Assembly: GCA_937891875.1 (NCBI GenBank)
Contig: CALATR010000779.1
Span: forward strand, 1-5,947
DNA length: 5,947 nt
From: an uncultured Pseudomonadota bacterium
GTDB taxonomy: Bacteria; Myxococcota_A; UBA796; GCA-2862545
Direction: 5' to 3'
Both the position numbers and the translations under genes were made by a program. The notes below the pieces were generated by a model. The model was not told the DNA's origin. It saw only the letters and a program-made list of their open reading frames with translations, and did no database searches. Each line of letters begins with the position of its first letter. The first letter of the stretch is position 1. Shown here one piece after another: positions 1 to 5,947 of the stretch.

Positions 1-1008
<1,008 letters not shown>

Positions 1009-1013
1009 GGCGA

Positions 1014-1018
1014 CCTCC
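1014..1018 (-). promoter_or_regulatory. Ribosome binding site of the Rieske gene
   Basis: On the minus strand GGAGG lies five bases before the GTG start at 1008. It fixes that GTG as the start of the Rieske protein; no ATG lies nearby in frame, and the Rieske domain begins about 30 residues later, as expected. Confidence 0.75.
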
Positions 1019-1065
1019 GGGAGTGACTCGTCCGCCTAGCTCCGCGAGCCCCGGATCCGTACAGG

Positions 1066-1089
1066 ACCGCCAATCGATTGGAAGGCGGT
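1066..1089. repeat. Nested inverted repeat, possible operator or hairpin
   Basis: ACCGCC (1066-1071) and GGCGGT (1084-1089) form a 6-base inverted repeat around a 12-base centre. Overlapping its left side is a perfect 12-base palindrome, CCAATCGATTGG (1070-1081). The palindrome is AT-richer than its surroundings. It lies 58 bases upstream of the Rieske start and about 158 bases upstream of the sigma start, so it fits an operator for the Rieske promoter better than a terminator; no T-run follows it on either strand. Confidence 0.4.
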
Positions 1090-1174
1090 TGATCCGCTGA
1101 CGACCGGCGTGCTGTGAGAACGCCTGCGCCCCGGACGGGGGCCGGACAGGGTGCACCACCCAACTGTGAAGCGG

Positions 1175-1192
1175 TTGTGACCCGGTCCACAA
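1175..1192. repeat. TTGTG-N8-CACAA dyad upstream of the sigma factor
   Basis: TTGTG (1175-1179) and CACAA (1188-1192) form a 5-base inverted repeat with an 8-base spacer, centred about 63 bases before the sigma start. A related CTGTGA lies 11 bases upstream (1164-1169), about one helical turn away. It could be a binding site for a dimeric regulator of the operon. The arms are short, so chance cannot be excluded. Confidence 0.25.
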
Positions 1193-1232
1193 GGGGCAGC
1201 CGGGTACCTCACAGCCACCCTCCTGCCCCATC

Positions 1233-1237
1233 GGGAG
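1233..1237 (+). promoter_or_regulatory. Ribosome binding site of the sigma factor gene
   Basis: GGGAG ends nine bases before the GTG at 1247 and supports this GTG as the start. The resulting N-terminus leads directly into the sigma region 2 helices. Confidence 0.55.
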
Positions 1238-1246
1238 ATCAAACCG

Positions 1247-1897
1247 GTGACCGAAGCCCTCCACCCCGATCTGGAGCTCGTCCGCGCTGCGGCAGCTCGC
1301 GATCCGGCGTCAGCTCGCACGCTCGTGCGGCGGCTGACGCCGATCGTGCAGGCTCGGGTCGCGCGCTGCCTCCTGCGCAGCTCCGAGGGGCGGCGACGGG
1401 ACGTGCGTCAGGCGGTCGCGGACCTCTCGCAGGACACCTTCCGGATGCTCTTCGAGGACGCCGGCCGGGTGCTGTTGCGCTGGAGCCCGGAGCGCGGCCT
1501 GTCGCTCGAGAACTTCGTCGGCCTGGTGGCCCATCGCCACGCCCTGTCGGTCCTGCGTAGCGCCCGGCGCAATCCCTGGTCCGACGAGCCGGTCGAGGAC
1601 GTCGAGCGCCTGCTGACCCAGGACGTCGATGCCTTCGAGATTGTCGCTACCAACGAGATCATGGACGGCGTCATCGATGAGCTCCGCTGCGAGCTGTCGC
1701 CCAAGGGCTGGGTCATCTTCCAGCGCATGCTGCTGGACGAGGAGGACATCCCCGTCCTGGTCGAGGAGCTGGCCATGTCGCGCGACGCGCTGTACGCGTG
1801 GCGCAGCCGCCTGGGCAAGGTGGTCCGTCAAAAGGTGGCTGCCCGGATGTCAGGCACGAGTACCCCATCGCGAACCTCTTCCCCGAGTGTCCCATGA
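1247..1897 (+). CDS. ECF-like RNA polymerase sigma factor
   Basis: This 216-residue protein has the two-domain layout of extracytoplasmic-function sigma factors, which direct RNA polymerase to a small set of promoters. Region 2 covers about residues 20-110: DLSQDTFRMLFEDA (59-72) matches the core-binding DxxQDtF element, and SPERGLSLENFVGLVAHRHALSVLR (80-104) matches the usual 'ergsf..wl..ia.n...d.lR' stretch that reads and melts the -10 element, followed by basic residues. Region 4 covers about 145-197, with a helix-turn-helix at 167-190 (IPVLVEEL, then MSRDALYAWRSRL) for the -35 element. The length is normal for the family; the last ~15 residues are a Ser/Thr/Pro tail with no evident function. 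The stop overlaps the next start as ATGA, so translation is probably coupled to the membrane protein that follows, the usual place for a regulator of the sigma factor. The start is GTG with GGGAG upstream. The ECF subgroup cannot be assigned by eye. Confidence 0.87.
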   Translation: MTEALHPDLELVRAAAARDPASARTLVRRLTPIVQARVARCLLRSSEGRRRDVRQAVADLSQDTFRMLFEDAGRVLLRWSPERGLSLENFVGLVAHRHALSVLRSARRNPWSDEPVEDVERLLTQDVDAFEIVATNEIMDGVIDELRCELSPKGWVIFQRMLLDEEDIPVLVEELAMSRDALYAWRSRLGKVVRQKVAARMSGTSTPSRTSSPSVP

Positions 1898-2688
1898 CTG
1901 AGGAAGAGCTGATGAAGGCACTGAAGCAGGCTGCGCGCGATCGCCTCGAGAACGAGGTGTCCGACAAGTGGGACGCCCTCGCAGCGGGCGCGTTGACCGA
2001 TGAAGAGATCGCAGAGCTGGCGGCGAACGACCCGGAGGGCGTGCTCGGCGAGATGTTCGCCCCGCTGGGTGACGAGTTCGTGGACGCCGTGCTGGACGAC
2101 GTGCTGGGCGAGCACACGGCGGAGATCCCGTCCGTGGTGCCCGACGAGCGGGACGAGTCCGAGGAGGCGCCTCCCGCGGCGGTCCCGGCGGAGCTCGCCG
2201 AGCCACCTGCTCCCGCGAACACTCAGCGCTGGTGGCTGGCCGTGTTGCCCCTGGCTGCGGTGGCCGCGGTCCTGATCGCCGTGCTCGCGTGGCCCGGATC
2301 CGCCCGGCTGCCCGACTACGCGTTCGAGGTCCAGGGCGGCGATCGGGTCGTGCGTGGTGGGTCGGAGCCCGAAGCGGGCGTGCGCGAGCTGGCCCCCGGG
2401 TCGCGCCTGACGCTGGTCGCGCGTCCTCCCACCGCGGTCGATGGCGTGGAGGCCAGCCTCGTCGTCCGCGATGCGGCCGGACTGCGCATCGCGGTGTCGC
2501 ACCTGGAGGTGTCGGCGTCCGGCGCGGTGCGCTGGGTCGGCACGTCGGGTCGGGAGCCGCTCGTCCCCGGTGTGACCGGAGTCGCCCTCGTCGTGCACCG
2601 CTCGGGCGCCTACGACTCCGAAGTCGTCGGGCTCGTGGGGACCGACGCGGCCCACGCTCACGAGGTCCCCGTGAAGGTCATCCCGTGA
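1894..2688 (+). CDS. Single-pass membrane protein, candidate anti-sigma factor
   Basis: The 264-residue product has three parts. Residues 1-75 are acidic and helical, including DKWDALAAGALTDEEIAEL (24-42), which resembles the helix around which anti-sigma domains are built, but there is no H-x3-C-x2-C zinc motif and no cysteine at all. Residues 78-110 are an acidic, Pro/Ala-rich linker. One membrane span follows at about 113-133 (WWLAVLPLAAVAAVLIAVLAW). Residues 135-264 look like a beta-sandwich outside the membrane. The ATGA overlap with the sigma gene, the topology and the operon position suggest it tethers or inhibits the sigma factor and senses outside signals; this is inference, as no known anti-sigma family is recognised. 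Its exported part shares a short motif with the N-terminal domain of the following CHAT protein. ATG 1894 has only a weak ribosome site and would rely on coupling; ATG 1912, six codons in, has GAGG eight bases upstream and is a real alternative. Confidence 0.8.
   Translation: MTEEELMKALKQAARDRLENEVSDKWDALAAGALTDEEIAELAANDPEGVLGEMFAPLGDEFVDAVLDDVLGEHTAEIPSVVPDERDESEEAPPAAVPAELAEPPAPANTQRWWLAVLPLAAVAAVLIAVLAWPGSARLPDYAFEVQGGDRVVRGGSEPEAGVRELAPGSRLTLVARPPTAVDGVEASLVVRDAAGLRIAVSHLEVSASGAVRWVGTSGREPLVPGVTGVALVVHRSGAYDSEVVGLVGTDAAHAHEVPVKVIP
1900..1903 (+). promoter_or_regulatory. Internal ribosome site supporting an alternative start at ATG 1912
   Basis: GAGG, continuing into GAGGAAGAG, ends eight bases before an in-frame ATG at 1912-1914 in the membrane protein gene. 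The 1894 ATG lacks a comparable site. Use of 1912 would drop the first six residues and turn the 4-base overlap into a 14-base gap after the sigma stop codon. Confidence 0.4.
2673..2677 (+). promoter_or_regulatory. Ribosome binding site of the CHAT gene
   Basis: GAAGG lies within the last codons of the membrane protein gene, seven bases before the GTG at 2685. Together with the GTGA overlap and the signal peptide that begins exactly there, it sets the CHAT start, although the same frame is open back to about 2232. Confidence 0.6.
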
Positions 2689-5303
2689 CCCGCTGGGGCT
2701 GGCTCGCGCTCGTGTTGGCGAGCTGCCCGCCGCCCCAGCCGGATCGGGTGTTGGATCTGTGGACTGCGGGCTGTGATTATGTCGGGGAAACCTGTGCGAT
2801 CGCAGCGGATGCCCCGGGGCCGGTGAGCCTGTGGGTGGATGCGGCAGGACCCGTGGAGGTCCGGGTCGGTGATCGGCTCGTGGCGACGTCGCCGCGCCCG
2901 GTGGACGGCGGCCTCTCGCTGGACGTCGAGGTGTCGCCGGCGGAGCTGCCCGCCGTGCTGGTGGTGCACCAGCCGGGGGCCGGGGGAAGGGCGACGCTGT
3001 CCTTGTCGGTGCGGTCGGAGCTGCCCTCGGTGCCCCCGGAGGCCTGTGCGGCCGAGCCGCCCCAGGAGCGGCTGACGCGGGCGGTGTACGAGGCCACTTG
3101 CGCGCGGGCTGCGGTGAAGACCGCCCGGGACGACGCCGAGAGGATGGCTGCGGAGAAGGCGCGAGCCAGCGGCATCATGTCTGCGGTCGCCATCTACGAG
3201 GAGCTCGGCTGGACCAGCGACGCGGCGCGTCTGCGCGCCGAGGCGGCCTTCTACTCCTGGCTCGATGGCGACACCGCTCGTGGTCTCGAGATCCTGGATG
3301 GGATCGAGCCCGGATCGGACGCCGTGGCGCGCTGGAACCGCGATCAGGCCCGTTCTGGGCTGCTCCGGCACGTCGGCAGGCTCGATCGGGCCATGGAGGC
3401 GGTGCGCTCGATGGAGCGCGTCGCACGGCGCGTGAGGCTGACCCCGGCGTACGCGGAGGCGACCCTGGTGGTCCGCGCAGATCTCGCCGCCGAACTGGGG
3501 GATCTGGACGCGGCTCGCGACGCGTACCTCGCTGCAGTCGAGGGCCATCCGCAGACCGGGGCGTGTGACCGCGACGGCGCGGTCCATCGGGAGAACCTGG
3601 CCTGGTTCGAGCTGCAGCGTCGGCAGGCCGGCCTGCCTCCGACCGCGGTGGAGCCTCGGGCGCTGCTGGAGGAGGCGGAGAAGGGCTACCTCCGCTGCGC
3701 CTCGGGGCCGACCGATGTCGCCAGCGTGCGGATCAACCGCGCCATCGGGGCTCTGCTGGACAGCGACTGGGATGCGGTCCTCGCGCTCACTCACGACGCT
3801 TCGGCCGACGTCCGACCGGAGCTGGGCGCGTGGCGGTCCGCGCTGCGGGCCCGGGCCCACGCGGCACGGGGAGAAGGGCGCCTCGCGAGGGCCGAGGTGG
3901 ACCGCGCGGTCGAGCTCGCGAGCGAGGCCGGCGAGCTCGACGCCGTGGTGCATGCGCGGCTCACCCAGGCCGAGATCGCGGTCTCCGAGGGGCGGGACGA
4001 TGAGGCCGAGTCTGCGCTCATGGCCGCCCATGACCTGCTGTTCGACAGCCTCTACGACCTGCCCGGAGCCGCCGACCGGGCCGCCGTCCTCGGCATGCAC
4101 CTGCGGGTCGCGCCGCGGGTCCTCGAGCTGCTCCTGGAGCTGCAGATCGCCGACGGACGCGCCGCGGACGCCCTGGCTGCGTTCCGCCGCGCGCGGGTCG
4201 CCGCGCTCCGGTCCCTGCGCCAGGGCCACGAGGTGCTGGCCCTCGACCCCGACACCCGCGAGCGGTGGCAGGCGGCCCGCGCCCGCCACGACGAGGTCCG
4301 GTTGCAGCTGTCGTCAGAAAGGCAGGGCAACTGGTCGCTCTCGGGTGAAGAGCTCGCCCGTGCCGAGGCCGAGCAGGCGGGGCTGCGCGCCCAGGCGGAC
4401 ACCGCGCTCGCCGAGGCGCTGTCCATCCTGGGAGAGCAGCCGGAGGCCGCCCTGCGCGATCCCGACGCCGGTGAGGTGTTGCTCGCCTTCGTGCCGATCG
4501 ATGGCCGCTGGGTGGGGCTGCTTGCCGAGGCGGGCACGACCCGGACGTTCGGGGGCCCGAGCACCGACGTGCACGGTGACTCGCTGGCGCGGGCGCTCAT
4601 GGAGTCGCTGGCTGGCGAGCTCGGAGAGGGGTCCACCGTGGAGCGGGTCGTCCTGCTCCCGTGGGGAGAGCTCGTCGAGCTGGACCTGCACGTGCTGCCA
4701 CTGCCCGGAGATCCCGAGGTCGTGTGGTCCGTCGACCTGGGAGCCGCGCCACCCGCGGAGGGCGCCGGGGCGCTGGTCGTCGGTGACCCCGACGGCACCC
4801 TCCCCAACGCGCGCGAGGAAGCTGCCCGCTTTGCCGACGAGCCCCACCTGCGCCGACTGGTCGGTGAGCAGGCCACCCTCGAGGCCGTCCTTGGCGCCCT
4901 GCCCGAGGTGGAGCGCTTCCATTTCGCCGGTCACGGTCAGCTGGATGCCCAGCAGAGCTGGCGTTCCGGCTTGATCCTCGCCCACGAGGATGTCCTGGAC
5001 GTCGCCGACATCCTCGCCCTGCCGCAGGCTCCCCGCATGGTGGTGCTGTCCGGCTGCGAGACCGGCCGGACCACCACCGACCAGCGCGTCGCGTCCCTCG
5101 GCATCGCCCAGGCCCTGCTGATGGCCGGCAGCGAGGTCGTCGTCGCGTCCAGCCGCCCGGTCGGCGACGAGAGCGCGTCGGCCCGGGTCGGCACCCTGCT
5201 GCACGGAACCACGGAGCCCGACGCCGTCGTGCGTCGACTCCACGCCCTTCAACGAGCTTCGGACACCGCAGACGCTGCCGCATGGCGCGCCTGGGTCCGT
5301 TGA
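2685..5303 (+). CDS. TPR-CHAT cysteine peptidase, predicted lipoprotein
   Basis: From GTG 2685 the protein has 872 residues. Residues 1-14 (MTRWGWLALVLASC) form a short lipoprotein signal with lipobox LASC, so the mature protein should be lipid-anchored at Cys14 outside the cytoplasm. Residues ~20-115 look like a beta-rich domain. Residues ~125-515 are helical pairs of the TPR type (for example around 176-206, 225-245, 262-285, 384-416 and 422-450), likely for partner binding. Residues ~520-585 are a charged, coiled-coil-like helical segment that commonly precedes CHAT domains. The CHAT domain (caspase HetF-associated with TPRs, clan CD) spans ~595-872 with an intact dyad: His750 in HFAGHG and Cys791 in LSGCETG. 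Besides Cys14 and Cys791 there are six cysteines (30, 37, 121, 139, 294, 338), an even number that could form disulfides if exported. The gene overlaps the membrane protein gene by GTGA. Substrate unknown; the neighbouring membrane protein or S8 protein are candidates. Confidence 0.88.
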   Translation: MTRWGWLALVLASCPPPQPDRVLDLWTAGCDYVGETCAIAADAPGPVSLWVDAAGPVEVRVGDRLVATSPRPVDGGLSLDVEVSPAELPAVLVVHQPGAGGRATLSLSVRSELPSVPPEACAAEPPQERLTRAVYEATCARAAVKTARDDAERMAAEKARASGIMSAVAIYEELGWTSDAARLRAEAAFYSWLDGDTARGLEILDGIEPGSDAVARWNRDQARSGLLRHVGRLDRAMEAVRSMERVARRVRLTPAYAEATLVVRADLAAELGDLDAARDAYLAAVEGHPQTGACDRDGAVHRENLAWFELQRRQAGLPPTAVEPRALLEEAEKGYLRCASGPTDVASVRINRAIGALLDSDWDAVLALTHDASADVRPELGAWRSALRARAHAARGEGRLARAEVDRAVELASEAGELDAVVHARLTQAEIAVSEGRDDEAESALMAAHDLLFDSLYDLPGAADRAAVLGMHLRVAPRVLELLLELQIADGRAADALAAFRRARVAALRSLRQGHEVLALDPDTRERWQAARARHDEVRLQLSSERQGNWSLSGEELARAEAEQAGLRAQADTALAEALSILGEQPEAALRDPDAGEVLLAFVPIDGRWVGLLAEAGTTRTFGGPSTDVHGDSLARALMESLAGELGEGSTVERVVLLPWGELVELDLHVLPLPGDPEVVWSVDLGAAPPAEGAGALVVGDPDGTLPNAREEAARFADEPHLRRLVGEQATLEAVLGALPEVERFHFAGHGQLDAQQSWRSGLILAHEDVLDVADILALPQAPRMVVLSGCETGRTTTDQRVASLGIAQALLMAGSEVVVASSRPVGDESASARVGTLLHGTTEPDAVVRRLHALQRASDTADAAAWRAWVR

Positions 5304-5321
5304 GAGAGCCCCCAAGAGACC

Positions 5322-5326
5322 GGAGG
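5322..5326 (+). promoter_or_regulatory. Ribosome binding site of the S8-like lipoprotein gene
   Basis: GGAGG ends six bases before ATG 5333, in the 29-base gap after the CHAT stop. This is the strongest ribosome site in the operon and supports the start. The gap is too short for an independent promoter plus terminator, which favours cotranscription. Confidence 0.7.
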
Positions 5327-5332
5327 TCCCCC

Positions 5333-5947
5333 ATGATCCGCTCGATTCCACCCGTGTTGCTGCTGCTCGCGGCCTGTGCCGAGGCGCCGGCGGTCCCCGA
5401 TGAGGTCGTCCAGGCGGGCGCCTCCATGGACGGGGCGCAGGACTTCTCGTTCGGTCCGACCGCGTTCGCTTCCCAGGAGCTGCACGGTCGGTGGATCTAC
5501 GATGCTCCGGCGGGATTCAGCTGCAGCGGCACCGTGGATGGCTGGGCGCATGCGCCGCTCTTCGCGGCGGGCGCTCCGGGAGACCTGGCCGACTTCTGCG
5601 TGCTCACCTGGGTCGGTGTGGGGTCTCCGATCCTCGGAAAGCTCCCTGCCTCTAGCGACCTGCGCGTGATCTCCCCGGACCGCATGGCGGTGGTCGGGAT
5701 GTCGCACACGCCCGTGGTCGATCTGTCGGTGCGGGAGGACTTCGAGGACAACACCTACGAGCTCGTCGATCCCGTGTCGGCCTACACGCGGTCGCTGTTG
5801 CCGACCCGGAAGTCGCGGGTCGTGCTGCTGGACACGGTCGCGACCTCCGAAGCGCCCTTCGGCGAGTCCCCCAACGACGAGCACGGTCTGCGCCTCGCGG
5901 CCATCGCCCGCCGGGCCGTGTGTGACCAGCGAGCGATGCCCGCCTGC
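5333..5947 (+). CDS. Lipoprotein with probable S8 (subtilisin-like) peptidase domain (3' end outside window)
   Basis: 205 codons are visible and the frame is open to the right edge. Residues 1-15 are a lipoprotein signal, hydrophobic PPVLLLLAAC with lipobox LAAC and Cys15. Residues ~20-155 form a prodomain-like or accessory region with Cys64 and Cys89, possibly a disulfide. At 163-168 the stretch VVLLDT matches the strand carrying the catalytic Asp of subtilases (Asp167), and DEHGLRLAAIARRAVC (182-197) matches the catalytic His helix (His184, followed by Gly and a small-residue helix). The Asp-His spacing of 17 residues is shorter than in classical subtilisins (about 32). The catalytic Ser would lie beyond the window, so activity cannot be judged. 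It lies 29 bases after the CHAT gene and is probably cotranscribed. It may be a substrate or partner of the CHAT peptidase. If the S8 call is wrong, it remains an exported lipoprotein of unknown role. Confidence 0.65.
   Translation, partial: MIRSIPPVLLLLAACAEAPAVPDEVVQAGASMDGAQDFSFGPTAFASQELHGRWIYDAPAGFSCSGTVDGWAHAPLFAAGAPGDLADFCVLTWVGVGSPILGKLPASSDLRVISPDRMAVVGMSHTPVVDLSVREDFEDNTYELVDPVSAYTRSLLPTRKSRVVLLDTVATSEAPFGESPNDEHGLRLAAIARRAVCDQRAMPAC

Larger units (their letters stand above)
1009..1246. promoter_or_regulatory. Divergent intergenic region between Rieske gene and sigma operon
   Basis: These 238 bases separate two genes transcribed away from each other, so they should hold promoters for both. 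I see no convincing -35/-10 pair for a housekeeping sigma factor and no clear GGAAC-type ECF -35 element at a sensible distance from either start. What is visible is a nested dyad at 1066-1089, a TTGTG/CACAA dyad at 1175-1192, and scattered CTGTGA-like hexamers (1112, 1164, TTGTGA at 1175, and the inverted form TCACAG at 1209). No small gene is supported in this stretch. Confidence 0.55.

Noticed and set aside
1798..1893. Upstream extension of the membrane protein frame into the sigma gene
   Set aside because: It overlaps the end of sigma region 4 and adds low-complexity sequence. ATG 1894 or 1912 fits the operon structure better.
2232..2684. Upstream extension of the CHAT reading frame to about 1023 residues
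   Set aside because: The extra part is Arg/Gly-rich, overlaps the membrane protein gene in another frame, and has no domain. The lipoprotein signal and GAAGG site place the start at 2685.
2658..4289. 543-codon minus-strand open frame opposite the CHAT gene
   Set aside because: The composition is His/Arg/Gly/Pro-rich and lacks domains, while the plus strand carries clear TPR-type repeats here. It is a GC shadow.
3565..4974. 469-codon plus-strand open frame inside the CHAT gene
   Set aside because: It is Arg/Ser/Pro/Cys-rich, out of frame with the real coding sequence, and has no domain.
1247..5303. A CRISPR (type III-E) context for the TPR-CHAT and sigma genes
   Set aside because: No repeat array, no Cas7-11 and no Csx30 are visible. 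The CHAT protein has a lipobox, unlike Csx29. Only the logic is compared.
5318..5328. GACC-GGA-GGTC mini-hairpin over the ribosome site of the last gene
   Set aside because: A 4-base stem with a 3-base loop is too weak to claim as a translational switch, and is expected by chance in GC-rich DNA.
4314..5351. 345-codon minus-strand open frame opposite the CHAT domain
   Set aside because: The opposite strand holds the conserved HFAGHG and LSGCETG motifs, so this frame is a shadow.

Overview
The window looks like a chromosomal stretch from a GC-rich bacterium (about 70% G+C by eye, strong G/C preference at third codon positions, Shine-Dalgarno starts, frequent GTG starts). The gene set (an ECF-type sigma factor, a single-pass membrane protein, a TPR-CHAT protein and a subtilase-like lipoprotein packed together) is most reminiscent of Myxococcota or related former Deltaproteobacteria. 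That assignment is inference; no rRNA or other taxonomic marker is present.

Layout. Positions 1-1008 (minus strand, running off the left edge) encode a protein with an N-terminal Rieske [2Fe-2S] domain fused to a long, mostly helical C-terminal region. Positions 1009-1246 form a divergent intergenic region with two small dyad elements and several copies of a CTGTGA-like hexamer. Then four plus-strand genes follow, apparently one operon: an ECF-like sigma factor (1247-1897), a single-pass membrane protein with an acidic cytoplasmic N-terminus and a beta-rich exported C-terminus (1894-2688), a TPR-CHAT cysteine peptidase with a lipoprotein signal (2685-5303), and a second lipoprotein, probably an S8 (subtilisin-like) serine peptidase, cut by the right edge (5333-5947). 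The first three overlap by 4 bases at each junction (ATGA, GTGA); the fourth follows after 29 bases with a strong GGAGG site.

How the genes may work together (inference). The membrane protein sits where an anti-sigma factor normally sits and has the right topology (cytoplasmic domain, one membrane span, exported domain), but lacks the usual zinc-binding anti-sigma motif. The CHAT protein has an intact His/Cys dyad and carries an N-terminal lipobox, so it should act outside the cytoplasm. The simplest model is an extracytoplasmic protease module that senses something through the TPR and beta-rich domains, cleaves the membrane protein or the neighbouring S8 protein, and thereby releases the sigma factor. 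This would be a membrane-based analogue of the described CRISPR-linked arrangement in which TPR-CHAT (Csx29) cleaves Csx30, which is associated with an RpoE-type sigma factor. No CRISPR component is seen here. The Rieske gene is divergent and may be unrelated or a target.
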